In this document: positions 30,494-41,390 of the stretch, piece by piece
Layout of the letters: each line of letters starts with the position of its first letter
Position numbering within the stretch: position 1 is the stretch's first letter
NCBI RefSeq assembly: GCF_000012485.1
Contig: NC_007512.1
Location: 1,427,001 to 1,491,000, forward strand
Reading direction: 5' to 3'
Length of the DNA stretch: 64,000 nucleotides
Source: Pelodictyon luteolum DSM 273
Lineage (GTDB): Bacteria; Bacteroidota; Chlorobiia; Chlorobiales; Chlorobiaceae
Translations under genes and position numbers: made by a program
Notes under the pieces: model-generated
The model's database searches: none
Told to the model about the DNA's origin: nothing
What the model saw: the letters and a program-made list of their open reading frames with translations, nothing else

Positions 30494-30907
30494 ATGATCA
30501 GTAAAATAGACCATATCGCCATCGCCGTATCGAACCTCGACGAAGCAGTCCGGACCTACATGAACGTCCTCGGCTGCGGGGCGGATGCCATACGTATCGA
30601 GGAGGTCCCCTCCGAACAGGTACGGGTGGCATTCATTCAGGTAGGAGAGACGAAGATCGAACTGCTCGAACCCATGTCCCCGGAAAGCCCCATATCGAAG
30701 TTTCTGGAGAAGAACGGAGAGGGCATGCACCACATCGCGTTCTCCACAGACAGCGTAGCCCGGGAACAGGAGCGCGTAACAGCCCTTGGCATGCGCCCGC
30801 TCGGTGAGATACGCCGGGGAGCCGGAGGAAAGGAGATTCTCTTCCTCCATCCGAAAGACACGGGGCGGGTACTTATGGAACTCACCGGGAAAAAGAAAGA
30901 GGAATGA
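30494..30907 (+). CDS. mce: Methylmalonyl-CoA epimerase
   Basis: 137 residues of the VOC/glyoxalase fold with paired beta-alpha-beta units. Metal ligands are visible in KIDHIAIAV, GMHHIAFS and VLMELTGK. It converts (S)- to (R)-methylmalonyl-CoA, linking the carboxylase and the mutase made by the next genes. An AGGAA ribosome site precedes the ATG, and its stop overlaps the next start by four bases (ATGA). Confidence 0.92.
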   Translation: MISKIDHIAIAVSNLDEAVRTYMNVLGCGADAIRIEEVPSEQVRVAFIQVGETKIELLEPMSPESPISKFLEKNGEGMHHIAFSTDSVAREQERVTALGMRPLGEIRRGAGGKEILFLHPKDTGRVLMELTGKKKEE

Positions 30908-32688
30908 AGCACTTCCAGCTCCCTTTCGAGAAACAGGAAGGGTTCAGCTATGCACATGCAGACATCGAGGCGCTTTCGGAGTATGACAAGTACCTTCTCT
31001 CGTTCCATCCGGAGCGTCCGCGGTACCTCGACTACCTCACCCTGTTCGAGAAGCAGGAAGAGTGTCTCCGGAGCGACCGATTCGGCAGCTGCACCATACA
31101 GGTCCACCGCGCCGAACTCACCCTGAACGGCACCACCCACCGGGTGATGCTCATCGGCCAGCAGTCCTCCCCGACTTCCGACTTCGCCCGCCTCCAGGAG
31201 ATCATGAAAAACCCGGAGGAGATCGCCCGCTGGAACCACGGCATGCCGACCCCGGCGGCTTTCCAGAAGGCCATCGAGGCCATCGCCCTCGCCGAAGCAG
31301 AGAAGCGAACCATCATCACCATCATCGATACGGCAGGGGCTGATCCCACCGAGGCCTCGGAAGCCGGCGGCATCGCCTGGAAAATCGGCCGCTGCATGCA
31401 GTCGCTCGCCGAAGCCTCCGTCCCCACCCTCTCTGTGATCATCAACCGCGGATGCAGCGGCGGCGCCATAGCCCTCAGCGGCTGCGACGGGATACTCGCC
31501 ATGGAGTATGCGACCTATATGGTGATCTCTCCCGAAGCCTGTTCATCCATCCTCTTCCATACCCGCCAGAAGGCAGCACTTGCCGCCGAACTTTCCCGCA
31601 TCACGGCACATGAGGGGCTGGAGCTCGGCATCATCGACGACCTGATCCCGGAATCGGAAGGCCCGGCGCACCGGTTCCCTGACGGAGCACTCCGCTCTTT
31701 CCGCTCCGGCGTGCTCCGCTGGCTTGAAAAGCTCTCCGCACTCTCTCTCGATGAGGTGTTCAGCAGCAGGATGGAGCGCTGGAAGCGTATCGGACGGTGG
31801 GAGTATATGGCTGAAGAGGAGATCAAGACTTTTGAAAAACCAGTCCGGAACCTCCCCGATGCACCCGAAAAGAACCGGTTTGTTCCGCGCCACAAAGGGT
31901 GTCGCGACAGCGAAGGCCGGGCCATCGTAGACCCGGTGCTTTTCTCTACACTCCGGCGAGACAACTTTCGCTGCGACACCTGCCTTCACCGCTACCTCCG
32001 CCTCACGGCACATGACTATATAGCGCTCGTGCTCGACGAAGGCTCGTTCAGGGAACATCCCCAAACCCGGCATATCATCGACAGCGACATCCTCGCCTTC
32101 CCCAACTACCCCGAAAAACTCAGGGAGGCGCGCCAGCGCTCCGGCACCGCCACGGCCTTCATCACCGGAGACGGCAGAATAGAGGGGCAGGATGTGGTGT
32201 TCTGTGCCTCGAATTTCAGTTTCCTCGGCGGTTCGTTCTCCATGTCGACCGGTGAAAAGCTGCGCATTGCCGCCTGCATCGCCCTCGAGCGGCAGTGCCC
32301 GCTCGTCATCCACGCCACGGGCGGCGGGGCGAGAATGCACGAAGGGTGCTCCTCAATGACGAGCATCCCCAAGATCCATGTAGCGCTCTCGGCCGTCGAG
32401 CGGGCCGGGCTTCCGCTCGTCACCATCATTTCCGACCCGACCCTTGGCGGCGTGGCCATCGGAGCCGGATCTCGTGGAGAGCACATCATAGAACATAATG
32501 CGGGCAATATCGGTTTTTCAGGCAAACGGGTCATCGAACAGTATACCGGCCTACCCACATCGAAAGGATTTCAGACAGCCGACTGGCTCAGGGAAAAAGG
32601 ATACGCCTCCCGCATCGCACGACCATCTGAAATGAAGCGCGAAATATCGGCCATCATCAGCCGGCAACCATCAAACAGCAAGCAATGA
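30904..32688 (+). CDS. Fused acyl-CoA carboxyltransferase, AccA-like half then AccD-like half
   Basis: 594 residues. Residues 70-320 match the AccA alpha subunit (WNHGMPTPAAFQKAI, RGCSGGAIALSG, ISPEACSSILFH, IIDDLIPE). Residues 340-585 match AccD beta (SFSMSTGEKLRIAACIALE, HATGGGARMHEG, IISDPTLGGVAIGAG). Usual single-chain carboxyltransferases of the PccB/MmdA kind have the order beta then alpha, so this is the reverse. The AccD zinc finger keeps only one Cys pair (CDTC). Between epimerase and mutase it should act on propionyl-/methylmalonyl-CoA; acetyl-CoA carboxylation is the alternative. Biotin carboxylase and carrier are not in the operon. Confidence 0.85.
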   Translation: MKHFQLPFEKQEGFSYAHADIEALSEYDKYLLSFHPERPRYLDYLTLFEKQEECLRSDRFGSCTIQVHRAELTLNGTTHRVMLIGQQSSPTSDFARLQEIMKNPEEIARWNHGMPTPAAFQKAIEAIALAEAEKRTIITIIDTAGADPTEASEAGGIAWKIGRCMQSLAEASVPTLSVIINRGCSGGAIALSGCDGILAMEYATYMVISPEACSSILFHTRQKAALAAELSRITAHEGLELGIIDDLIPESEGPAHRFPDGALRSFRSGVLRWLEKLSALSLDEVFSSRMERWKRIGRWEYMAEEEIKTFEKPVRNLPDAPEKNRFVPRHKGCRDSEGRAIVDPVLFSTLRRDNFRCDTCLHRYLRLTAHDYIALVLDEGSFREHPQTRHIIDSDILAFPNYPEKLREARQRSGTATAFITGDGRIEGQDVVFCASNFSFLGGSFSMSTGEKLRIAACIALERQCPLVIHATGGGARMHEGCSSMTSIPKIHVALSAVERAGLPLVTIISDPTLGGVAIGAGSRGEHIIEHNAGNIGFSGKRVIEQYTGLPTSKGFQTADWLREKGYASRIARPSEMKREISAIISRQPSNSKQ

Positions 32689-34451
32689 CAGCACAGGAGC
32701 CCGGTCTCGGGTATAGTGAATTTCCGGCGGTAAGCCGGGTTGAATGGAAAGAACGGGTGGCGTCAGACCTCGGGGAAGGCAAAACCTATGACCGGATTGT
32801 ATGGCAGACGCCCGACGGCTTCCCGCTTGAACCCTGGTACGGCATCAATGAACCCTCGCCCCGGATCAGGGTCCCCATGCAGGCAGGCGGCACCACCGCA
32901 GTAAGCTGCCGACGCATCACGGCTGAAGATCCCGAAGAGGCAAACCGGGATGCGCTTCGGGCACTCGAGGAGGGAGCCGGTGCGCTCGAGTTCGTCATGA
33001 CTGGCAAAGAGAGCTGCCGGCCGGCATATACCCGGCGGCTCCTTTCCGGCATCAGCCTTGAAAACGTCCCCGTATGGTTTTCCGGCACGCCGGACCATCT
33101 CGCCCTCACCGGGGCACTCGCCGCAATGGATGGATTCTCTGCCAACACCGGCGGACTGCTCAGCCCTCCTCCGGCCGGAGATTCCGGGTTGCTTCAGGCA
33201 CTCTGTTCCGGTGAAGGCCTCCCGGTCACCTTCGGGACCCTCTGCGTGGACACCGTCCCCTTCCACGACAGGGGCGCGACTCCAGCTGAAGAGGTAGCGC
33301 TTGCTCTTGCCGGCATGAGCGACATGATTGAAGAGCTCCTTGAAGCCGGAATCCCCGGGGAAAGCATTGCAGGGAAAATGACCATCACTATGGCGGTGGG
33401 CTCGAGCCATTTTCTTGAGATGGCCAAACCGAGGGCGCTGCGGGCACTGCTCCCCCATCTCCTTGAAGCATACGGGATACCGGCGGACACATTGCCCCGC
33501 CTCTTCGCCAGAACCTCTCGCAGAAACCTCTCGCTCCTCGACCCCCATACCAACCTGCTCCGTCTGACTACCGAAACAGCCTCGGCCATCGCCGGAGGGT
33601 ACGAAACGCTTGAGATCGCTCCGTTCGACGCCGGGAAATCGACCTCCGCGGGTGAAGCCGCCCGCATCTCGATGAACATCCACCTGCTGCTCACGATGGA
33701 GGCCGGGCTCGGCAGGGTCCAGGACCCTGCCGCCGGATCGCCCTTCATCGAAACCATGACGGCAAAGCTCGCCGGAACGGCCTGGGAGATTTTCAAGACC
33801 ATCGAATCGGCAGGCGGACTCAGTGCCGCATCCCCCCTTGTGGAATCCATGATTGCCGCTGCGCGCAGCGCTGCCCTGAAACAGGCGGCAACAAGGAAAA
33901 AAACCCTTGTCGGGGTCAACCGCTACCCCGCAGACCTTCTTCCGCAGCAGCTCCTCCATCTCGACGCCCTCACGGCAACAGCCGACGAAAGCGTGGAGGG
34001 AAGTGAAACGGCACGCTTCGAACGGATCCGGCTCCGCACGGCATCGCATGCCCTAAAGACCGGCCGCACCCCGTCGGTGTTCATCTGGATGCACGGAAAC
34101 CCGGCCGTATCCCGCCTGCAGGCAGGTTTTACCGAAGACTTCTTCCGCTGCGGAGGGTTCGCCATATCGGGCAGCGCTGAACTGGCGGTTGAGGCTGCAT
34201 CGTGCGCGACCGCACTTGCAGACAAGCCCTCCTTTGTGGTGCTCTGCATCGCCGAAAAAGACCCCGTTCCCTCAGCCGAATCAATCTGCCGGATGCTTAA
34301 AGAGGCCTCCTCGGGCATCATTCCGGTGATGGCGGGAAAGCCCCCCGAAGGACACGAACGGCTTACTGCCGCAGGGATCGACAGCTTCATCTATACCGGG
34401 GTCGACTGCCCCGCAATGCTCGAGAAATACCAACACACGACAGGAGCGTAA
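32685..34451 (+). CDS. mutA: Methylmalonyl-CoA mutase small subunit
   Basis: 588 residues, the size of the non-catalytic MutA/McmA1 chain. It has the TIM-barrel half ([46 protein letters not shown]) and a C-terminal flavodoxin-like domain that lacks the cobalamin DxHxxG motif found in the large subunit. It pairs with MutB to form the heterodimer. Start overlaps the previous stop (ATGA), and its stop overlaps the next ATG by one base (TAATG). Confidence 0.9.
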   Translation: MTAQEPGLGYSEFPAVSRVEWKERVASDLGEGKTYDRIVWQTPDGFPLEPWYGINEPSPRIRVPMQAGGTTAVSCRRITAEDPEEANRDALRALEEGAGALEFVMTGKESCRPAYTRRLLSGISLENVPVWFSGTPDHLALTGALAAMDGFSANTGGLLSPPPAGDSGLLQALCSGEGLPVTFGTLCVDTVPFHDRGATPAEEVALALAGMSDMIEELLEAGIPGESIAGKMTITMAVGSSHFLEMAKPRALRALLPHLLEAYGIPADTLPRLFARTSRRNLSLLDPHTNLLRLTTETASAIAGGYETLEIAPFDAGKSTSAGEAARISMNIHLLLTMEAGLGRVQDPAAGSPFIETMTAKLAGTAWEIFKTIESAGGLSAASPLVESMIAAARSAALKQAATRKKTLVGVNRYPADLLPQQLLHLDALTATADESVEGSETARFERIRLRTASHALKTGRTPSVFIWMHGNPAVSRLQAGFTEDFFRCGGFAISGSAELAVEAASCATALADKPSFVVLCIAEKDPVPSAESICRMLKEASSGIIPVMAGKPPEGHERLTAAGIDSFIYTGVDCPAMLEKYQHTTGA

Positions 34452-36595
34452 TGAAACCCGATTTTTCATCCATTGATATTTTCAGCGGGGCAGTACCCGC
34501 AGCACCGCAGCACGACGAGGCTGAAACGCCACGCTGGCTCACCCCGGAAGGACTCGGGGAATGCCGCTCCTATGCCGGCCGTGAAGAAGCTTCTGAAGCG
34601 CACCTGCAGGGTGCGCCGGGGTTCCCGCCCTTCACCGCAGGCCCCTACTCCACCATGTACACGACCAGGCCGTGGACCATCCGGCAGTATGCAGGGTTTT
34701 CAACGGCCGAGGAGTCAAACCTCTTCTACCGCCGCAACCTTGCCGCAGGCCAGAAAGGTCTCTCGGTCGCCTTCGACCTTCCGACCCACCGCGGCTATGA
34801 TTCCGACCACCCGAGGGTGGTGGGAGATGTCGGCAAGGCCGGAGTCGCCATCGACTCGGTCGAGGACATGAAGATCCTCTTCGACGGGATTCCACTCGGC
34901 GACATCTCCGTTTCGATGACCATGAACGGGGCGGTGCTCCCCGTCATGGCATTCTACATCGTCGCCGCCGAAGAAGAGGGCGTGGGGCCGGAAAAACTCA
35001 GCGGAACCATCCAGAACGACATCCTCAAGGAGTTCATGGTCCGCAACACCTACATCTACCCTCCGGCGCCTTCAATGCGTATCATTGCCGACATCTTCCG
35101 CTATACGAGCGCCACGATGCCGAAGTTCAACTCCATCAGCATCTCCGGCTACCACATGCAGGAAGCCGGTGCCACGGCGGACCTGGAGCTGGCCTTCACC
35201 CTTGCAGACGGACTCGAGTACCTCCGTACCGGCCTCGAAGCCGGCCTGGATATCGACGCCTTCGCCCCCCGCCTCTCCTTTTTCTGGGCCAGCGGCATGA
35301 ACTACTTCACCGAGATCGCCAAACTGAGGGCGGCAAGGATGCTGTGGGCAAAAATCGTGAAGCGCTTCAATCCGAAGAACCCGAAATCGCTGATGCTGCG
35401 CTCCCATACCCAGACCTCCGGCTGGAGCCTCACCGAGCAGGACCCGTTCAACAATGTTGCGCGAACCTGCATAGAAGCTCTCGGCGCCGCACTCGGCCAT
35501 ACCCAGTCGCTGCACACAAACGCCCTCGACGAAGCCATCGCGCTGCCCTCCCCGTTCTCGGCGCGCATCGCCCGCAACACCCAGCTCTACCTGCAGGAGG
35601 AGACCGACATCACCCGGAGCATCGACCCGTGGTCGGGCTCATACTATGTCGAATCCCTCACATCCCAGCTTGCATCGAAAGCGTGGAAGATCATTGAAGA
35701 GATCGAAGAAGCCGGAGGCATGGTGAAGGCTATCGAGCAGGGCATCCCGAAACGGCAGATTGAAGAGGCGGCCGCCCGCAAGCAGTCCCGAATTGATCGC
35801 GGAGAAGACAGCATCATCGGCCTGAACGCCTACCGTACCGCTGAGAAAACCGACATCGAGCTGCTTGAGGTCGACAATACCATGGTGCTCCATAAACAGA
35901 TGGAACGCCTTGAAAGAATCAAGGCCACCCGCAACCCGGAGGAAACCCAGGCAGCGCTCCGGGCCATGACGGAATGCGCCCGATCGGGAGAGGGAAACCT
36001 TCTCGCCCTCGCCGTTGATGCTGCGCGCAAACGCGCCACACTCGGAGAAATATCCTCAGCCTGCGAAGAGGTGTTCGGCCGATACCGCTCAACAGTCAGG
36101 CTCAACAGCAACGTCTACATGTCAGGAATGGAACACAACCACCGGTTCAGGGAGGCACAGGACCTTGCCGACACCTTTGCATCCATCGAAGGCCGACGGC
36201 CGAGGATCATGGTCGCCAAGGTCGGACAGGACGGCCATGACCGCGGAGCCAAAGTCATTGCAGCCGGCTTTGCCGACGTCGGCTTCGACGTCGACATCAG
36301 CCCGCTCTTCCAGACCCCTGAAGAGGTCGTCCAGCAGGCGCTCGACAATGATGTGCACCTCATCGGCATCTCCAGCCTTGCAGCCGGCCACAAGACCCTC
36401 ATCCCGGAGACAGTCAAGCTGCTCAGGGAGGCAGGACGGGAGGATATTCTGGTGATTGCCGGCGGCATCATACCCGAACGCGACCATGCGTTCCTCCGTA
36501 GAGAGGGAGTAGCGGCGATATTCGGGCCGGGTACCGTCATTGCCGATGCAGCCATTGAGATTCTCAGCATCCTCATAGGAAAAACCGGCGTATGA
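34451..36595 (+). CDS. mutB: Methylmalonyl-CoA mutase large (catalytic) subunit
   Basis: 714 residues. N-terminal substrate-binding barrel ([47 protein letters not shown]) and a C-terminal cobalamin domain with the intact base-off motif [13 protein letters not shown] near residue 595 and [14 protein letters not shown] after it. It interconverts (R)-methylmalonyl-CoA and succinyl-CoA using adenosylcobalamin. Here it can feed propionate carbon into succinyl-CoA of the TCA cycle or run the reverse. Confidence 0.96.
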   Translation: MKPDFSSIDIFSGAVPAAPQHDEAETPRWLTPEGLGECRSYAGREEASEAHLQGAPGFPPFTAGPYSTMYTTRPWTIRQYAGFSTAEESNLFYRRNLAAGQKGLSVAFDLPTHRGYDSDHPRVVGDVGKAGVAIDSVEDMKILFDGIPLGDISVSMTMNGAVLPVMAFYIVAAEEEGVGPEKLSGTIQNDILKEFMVRNTYIYPPAPSMRIIADIFRYTSATMPKFNSISISGYHMQEAGATADLELAFTLADGLEYLRTGLEAGLDIDAFAPRLSFFWASGMNYFTEIAKLRAARMLWAKIVKRFNPKNPKSLMLRSHTQTSGWSLTEQDPFNNVARTCIEALGAALGHTQSLHTNALDEAIALPSPFSARIARNTQLYLQEETDITRSIDPWSGSYYVESLTSQLASKAWKIIEEIEEAGGMVKAIEQGIPKRQIEEAAARKQSRIDRGEDSIIGLNAYRTAEKTDIELLEVDNTMVLHKQMERLERIKATRNPEETQAALRAMTECARSGEGNLLALAVDAARKRATLGEISSACEEVFGRYRSTVRLNSNVYMSGMEHNHRFREAQDLADTFASIEGRRPRIMVAKVGQDGHDRGAKVIAAGFADVGFDVDISPLFQTPEEVVQQALDNDVHLIGISSLAAGHKTLIPETVKLLREAGREDILVIAGGIIPERDHAFLRREGVAAIFGPGTVIADAAIEILSILIGKTGV

Positions 36596-37605
36596 GCAGG
36601 CAGGGGTCAGCGGGAACCGGAGGACCGCTTGATGCGGAAAGCATTGCCCGGGGCGTGATTGGCGGCAACCGCCAGATGCTTGCCAGAGCCATCACGCTCG
36701 TGGAATCCGAAAACCCGGTGCACGCCGAATCGGCACGCCGCATCCTTGAGCAATGCATCACTGAAGGTCGGCATGCGATGCGCATTGCCGTCACCGGCTC
36801 GCCGGGAGCCGGCAAAAGCACCTTCATCGAATCACTTGGCGAAGAGATCATCAGCAACGGTCATAGCCTTGCGGTCCTTGCCGTCGACCCGAGCAGCCTG
36901 CGTTCGAGAGGAAGCATTCTCGGCGACAAGGCCCGCATGGAAAAGCTGACCGCACGAAAAGAGGCCTTCATACGCCCTACCGCGTCCTCAGGCCACCTCG
37001 GAGGCGGAGCGCCAAAAACCCATGAAACCATGCTGCTGCTGGAAGCGGCGGGTTATGAAGTCATCATACTGGAAACAGTCGGGGTGGGCCAGTCGGAAGT
37101 ACATGCCGATGCCATGACGGACTTCGTCCTTCTCCTCATGCTGCCGGGATCGGGTGACGAGCTGCAGGGGATAAAACGCGGGATCATGGAAATTGCGGAC
37201 GCAGTCGGCGTCACCAAGGCGGACGGAGAGCGGGTGGAGTTGGCCAAAGCAACAGCATCCGACTTTACGGCAGCCCTCGGCATGCTGCCCGAGAAACACC
37301 CCGGACACCGGCGGAAGGTGCTCCTCACCTCGGCACGCAGCGGAGCAGGCATCAAGGAAACCTGGGGGGAGATTACCGGCTTCTTCGATCTTCTCCAAAA
37401 GAGCGGGGAGCTTGAGCTGCGTCAGCTGCAGCAACGCTCAAGCCTGCTCCGGGACCTCGTCGAATGGGGACTCAGGAAAGCGTACCGGAGCGACCCTGCC
37501 ATACAACAGCGGAAGGCGGAGATAGAGGCCGAGGTTGCTGCCGGCCGGCTGAGCCCGTTCGAGGGCGCCGATCTGCTCGTCGAAGCCTTTAGGCTTCGCC
37601 GATAA
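36592..37605 (+). CDS. meaB: Methylmalonyl-CoA mutase-associated GTPase MeaB/ArgK
   Basis: 337 residues. P-loop [17 protein letters not shown], switch motifs [12 protein letters not shown] and the base-recognition NKxD position read as VTKADGE, with the C-terminal dimerisation arm. MeaB protects the cobalamin mutase from inactivation and gates cofactor loading. It overlaps mutB by four bases (ATGA) and ends 17 bases inside the convergent stress protein gene. Confidence 0.94.
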   Translation: MSRQGSAGTGGPLDAESIARGVIGGNRQMLARAITLVESENPVHAESARRILEQCITEGRHAMRIAVTGSPGAGKSTFIESLGEEIISNGHSLAVLAVDPSSLRSRGSILGDKARMEKLTARKEAFIRPTASSGHLGGGAPKTHETMLLLEAAGYEVIILETVGVGQSEVHADAMTDFVLLLMLPGSGDELQGIKRGIMEIADAVGVTKADGERVELAKATASDFTAALGMLPEKHPGHRRKVLLTSARSGAGIKETWGEITGFFDLLQKSGELELRQLQQRSSLLRDLVEWGLRKAYRSDPAIQQRKAEIEAEVAAGRLSPFEGADLLVEAFRLRR

Positions 37606-38047
37606 ACTCCTTCTCATCATCCTTGACGATCAGCACCGGGCAGCCAGCCCTGCGCACGATTGTTTCGGCAACGCTTCCCATCAGGAGGCGGCTGAGCCCT
37701 TTCTTGCCGTGGGAACCCATGATGATGAGGTTGACATCGAGTTCGTTCAACCGCTCCAGGATGATGTCGGCAGGATTGCCGATGCGTACAAGCCCATCGG
37801 CCTTGATGCCGGCAGCACGAAGCTCACCGAGCAGGAGCTCGAGATCCTCTGTGGCAGCCTTCTCGAGGTCCTCTTCAAGCGGCACATAGTTGAGCGAGAT
37901 GTCAACAGCCATCGGACGGGGCTCGACTACGTTGAGCAGCATGAGTGACGCACCCATGCCCAAGGCAAATTCCTGGGCGTAACGCACCGCCTTTTTCGAT
38001 ACATCGGAAAAATCAACCGGACAGAGGATGGTCTTGATCTTGAACAT
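37589..38047 (-). CDS. Universal stress protein, UspA family
   Basis: 152 residues, one Usp domain. The ATP-binding signature is MGSHGKKGLSRLLMGSVAET, and ILCPVDFSDVSKKAV carries the strand-1 Asp. A paralogue of the gene at 9403, it overlaps the end of meaB by 17 bases and ends the metabolic block before the CRISPR locus. Role unknown beyond stress or energy sensing. Confidence 0.88.
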   Translation of the reverse strand: MFKIKTILCPVDFSDVSKKAVRYAQEFALGMGASLMLLNVVEPRPMAVDISLNYVPLEEDLEKAATEDLELLLGELRAAGIKADGLVRIGNPADIILERLNELDVNLIIMGSHGKKGLSRLLMGSVAETIVRRAGCPVLIVKDDEKEFIGEA

Positions 38048-38423
38048 GGCTGTATGTTTATGTTGTCTGTTTGCAGACCTTCACTGCAGGATTTCTTTCA
38101 AATATATAACAAAAATAAGCTCGCAGACTACCCAATACCCACCGTCTCAATGTAATTGCTATAGGAAAATAACGCTCTACGCACATAAATTTTACACCTA
38201 GGACACCCTTTGTCCCATAGCCCATAGTAGATTGCTTTTGAATCGCCGGCTTAACACATAGTGATTTATTGAAATCAATGCATAAATTACACCAATAGGA
38301 CTTCACGGTAAGGCGGCATAGAATCAAATCAACCCTTCCTTCCCAACCAGAGAACGTTCTGCAATTTATGCAGTCGATTTGCGCGATTCTTGTCAATGTA
38401 GAAAACTCAGCCCAGTTCCCCCG
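38048..38423. promoter_or_regulatory. AT-rich region upstream of the cas operon with imperfect direct repeats
   Basis: About 375 bases without a good gene. Two related 21-base stretches at 38184-38204 and 38281-38301 both start CATAAATT and end in AGGAC, and AATTTATGC at 38363-38371 is their inverted core. The palindrome ATTGA-AA-TCAAT lies just before the second copy. These may be binding sites controlling cas expression. I cannot place a confident -35/-10 pair. Confidence 0.4.
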
Positions 38424-40653
38424 ATGAAACCCGTTGCACATCTCCGTCAATTAGAGGATTCCGTTTGGGAAGAACATTCCCTTCATGACCACCTCATGCA
38501 TGTTGCAGAACTTGCCGGCAGATTTGCAAAAGAGTTCGGCAATGCCGACTGGCTGCAAGCTGCGGGATTATTGCATGATCTTGGCAAATTCAACCCGACC
38601 TGGCAGGAATATATCCGCAGGAACAATGGGGATTATTCCGAGGAGGATGATGGGCAAGATTGACCATTCCGCTGCTGGAGCCATACATGCCGTGCAGAAA
38701 CACGCCCTGATCGGAAAAGCTCTGGCCTATCTCATTGCCGGCCATCACACGGGGTTGCCGGACTGGTATCGTGAACCCGGTACTGGCGGCCAAACATTGC
38801 CCGAACGGATAGAGAACAAGGATCATCATCATCTTCAACATGCATTACAGGGTAAGCCTCCGGCTGACATTCTTGAGGTTTCCTTACCGACGACGCACCC
38901 CTGTGGAAGCCCGACTCCAGCTCCCGAATTGATGCACCTGTGGATTCGCATGCTTTATTCCTGTCTTGTCGATGCGGACTTTCTCGATACAGAAGCATTC
39001 ATGAATCCGGATAAGGCTCAAGCGAGGTTACATGCATACAATCTTTCCGAACTGAAAGATACGTTTAATCATTTCATGGCCCGGAAACAGGCTGGAGCTA
39101 AAGATTCACCAGTAAACCGGGCAAGAAACTTGATTCTAGAAGAATGCCGTACGAATGCCGCTCTGGAGCCGGGACTTTTTTCCCTGACGGTACCAACAGG
39201 TGGCGGAAAAACACTGTGCTCCATGGCATTTGCCCTTGAGCATGCAATCCGGTTCCAAAAAAAACGAATCATTGTTGCCATACCCTATACCAGTATCATC
39301 GAACAGACTGCCGATCAGTACCGACAGATATTTGGCAATGATGCGGTGCTTGAACATCACAGCAACCTCGATCCTGAAAAAGGAAGCGGGAAGTATAGGC
39401 TTGCCTCAGAGAACTGGGATGCACCAATTATCGTGACCACGAACGTGCAGTTGTTCGAATCTTTATTTGCCGCCAAAAGCTCAGCATGCCGGAAGCTCCA
39501 CAACATCGTCAATTCAGTTATTGTGCTTGATGAAGCGCAGATGCTGCCCACCGGGTATCTGCAACCGGTTGTTTCCGTTCTGGAATTGCTTGCGGAGCAT
39601 TTCAGAACCTCAATTGTCCTGTGCACAGCTACACAGCCAGTCTTGTCCGGCAGAGTCGGAACCGGACAGAATGTGCTGAAAGGTTTCAAGAATGACGGTG
39701 TCAGGGAACTGATGTCTGATCCCGACAACTTGTTCAAGGTATTTCAGCGAGTAACGGTAAACATGCTTGGCGATGCCGATGAGAGGCATGAATGGGACAA
39801 AATAGCTGAAGCCATTACGACCCAACGACAGGCGCTATGCATCGTCAATACCCGAAAAGATTGCCGTGAGCTACATGGGCTGATGCCGGAAGACACCATT
39901 CATCTTTCTGCACTCATGTGCCCTGAACACAGAAGCCAGGTTATCGCCGATATCAAGTCAAAGCTGATTGATGGAGAATCTGTTCGTGTCGTCAGTACAC
40001 AACTGCTCGAAGCTGGTGTAGATATAGACTTCCCTAGGGTTTATCGAGCATTCAGCGGTCTTGACAGCATCGCACAAGCTGCTGGCAGATGCAACCGGGA
40101 AGGAAAACATGAAAGAGGGGATGTCCTCGTATTCAACCCACCGAAACCACCGCCTCCCGGCATCATGCTGAAGGCTGAACAAGCCGGGAAGGAGATGTTC
40201 CGAGCATTTCCAGAACTGGCAACGACCCTCATGCCGAGAGCCTTCAGACAGTACTTCAGCCTGTATTACGGACGCTTGAACAGTTTCGATGTACAGAAAA
40301 TAATGGAACTGCTTGTTGCAGATGCCCCTCAGCTCAATATCCAGTTCCGTACGGCGGCCATGCGGTTCAAGCTGATCGATGACAAGAGCCAGCATGGTGT
40401 TATCGTGCGATACCGATCCGAAAGAATCGATAGCAACCCGCTGATCGACCAATTGCGTTATGGCGGCCCGAATCGCAAGTTGATGAGACAGTTGCAACGT
40501 TTTTCGGTCAACGTGTATGACAAAGATTTGATGCAACTCAGAAATAACGGGCTGATAGAAAACATCAACGGTGTATGGGTGCAGCTGTCGGAAAGTGCAT
40601 ACCATCCGGTTTTCGGATTGAACGTCGATGCAACACTGGACTATTACTGGTAA
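38424..40653 (+). pseudogene. cas3: CRISPR-associated helicase-nuclease Cas3 (type I), frameshifted in the HD domain
   Basis: The first frame starts at ATG 38424 and encodes the HD start (EEHSLHDHLMHVAELAG, LLHDLGKFNPTW) but stops at 38663. The rest is in the next frame and runs to 40653: DHSAAGAIHA and LIAGHHTGLP complete the HD domain, then the helicase has VPTGGGKTLCSMA, VLDEAQMLP, STQLLEAGVDIDF and AAGRCNREG. Removing one G from GGG at 38652-38654 would fuse them as EEDDGKIDHSAAG, about 743 residues. An AGGAGG sits just before ATG codons at 38647 and 38650 in the second frame, so separate translation of the helicase part is possible. Cas3 cuts and unwinds Cascade-marked DNA. Confidence 0.9.
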
Positions 40654-40676
40654 ATCAATCACGGGGATGATACGCT

Positions 40677-41390
40677 ATGGAACATTTCAACAAAACGTTC
40701 TGCCTTGAAGTGAAAGGGGATTACGCCTGTTTCACAAGGCCGGAGATGAAGGTGGAGCGCGTCAGTTACGACGTCATCACTCCTTCATCGGCGAGGGGGA
40801 TTTTCGAAGCGATATTCTGGAAACCAGCCATTCGCTGGCGAATTCGAAAGATCGAAATATTGAATCCGATCAAATGGATTTCGGTGAGGCGCAATGAAGT
40901 CGGTCAAACCGCAAGCGACCGAAGTGAGGGGATTTTCATCGAAACAGCGCGACAGCAACGAGCAGGCTTGTTTCTACGGGATGTGGCCTACCGGCTTTAC
41001 GCTGAACTTGAGTTCATCCCGCATCCCAACAGAACTGAAACAAAACGTTCTGTTCCAGAACCACTCCTTGACACATGGGAAAAAGAAGAGTTCAGAAAAG
41101 ACGAAAACCCTGGCAAATACTATGGCATCTTCGAGCGTCGAGCTCGAAAAGGTCAGTGTTTCAACCAGCCATATCTCGGTTGCCGCGAGTTCAGTTGCGA
41201 ATTCAGGTTGATTGATGGCCACACAACGGAAACAGTGCCAATCAGTGAAACGCGCGATCTTGGATTCATGCTCTACGATCTTGACTTTGAAAAGAACGTC
41301 AAAGAATCCTCACCAGCGTTTTTCAGGTGCTGTATGGAACAAGGAGTGATCAACGTCCCGGCTTGGGATAGCGAGGAGGTGAGAAAATGA
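40677..41390 (+). CDS. cas5: Cas5c (Cas5d), type I-C crRNA-processing subunit
   Basis: 237 residues. The N-terminal RAMP ferredoxin fold begins FCLEVKGDYACFTRPEMKVERVSYDVITPSSARGI, typical of Cas5 of subtype I-C, which replaces Cas6 as the pre-crRNA endonuclease and stays on the crRNA 5' handle. It lies 23 bases after cas3 and overlaps cas8c by four bases. Confidence 0.94.
   Translation: MEHFNKTFCLEVKGDYACFTRPEMKVERVSYDVITPSSARGIFEAIFWKPAIRWRIRKIEILNPIKWISVRRNEVGQTASDRSEGIFIETARQQRAGLFLRDVAYRLYAELEFIPHPNRTETKRSVPEPLLDTWEKEEFRKDENPGKYYGIFERRARKGQCFNQPYLGCREFSCEFRLIDGHTTETVPISETRDLGFMLYDLDFEKNVKESSPAFFRCCMEQGVINVPAWDSEEVRK

Noticed and set aside
38058-38450. 130-codon minus-strand frame before cas3
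   Set aside because: Cysteine- and tryptophan-rich sequence of low-GC chance type, overlapping the cas3 start and regulatory region.
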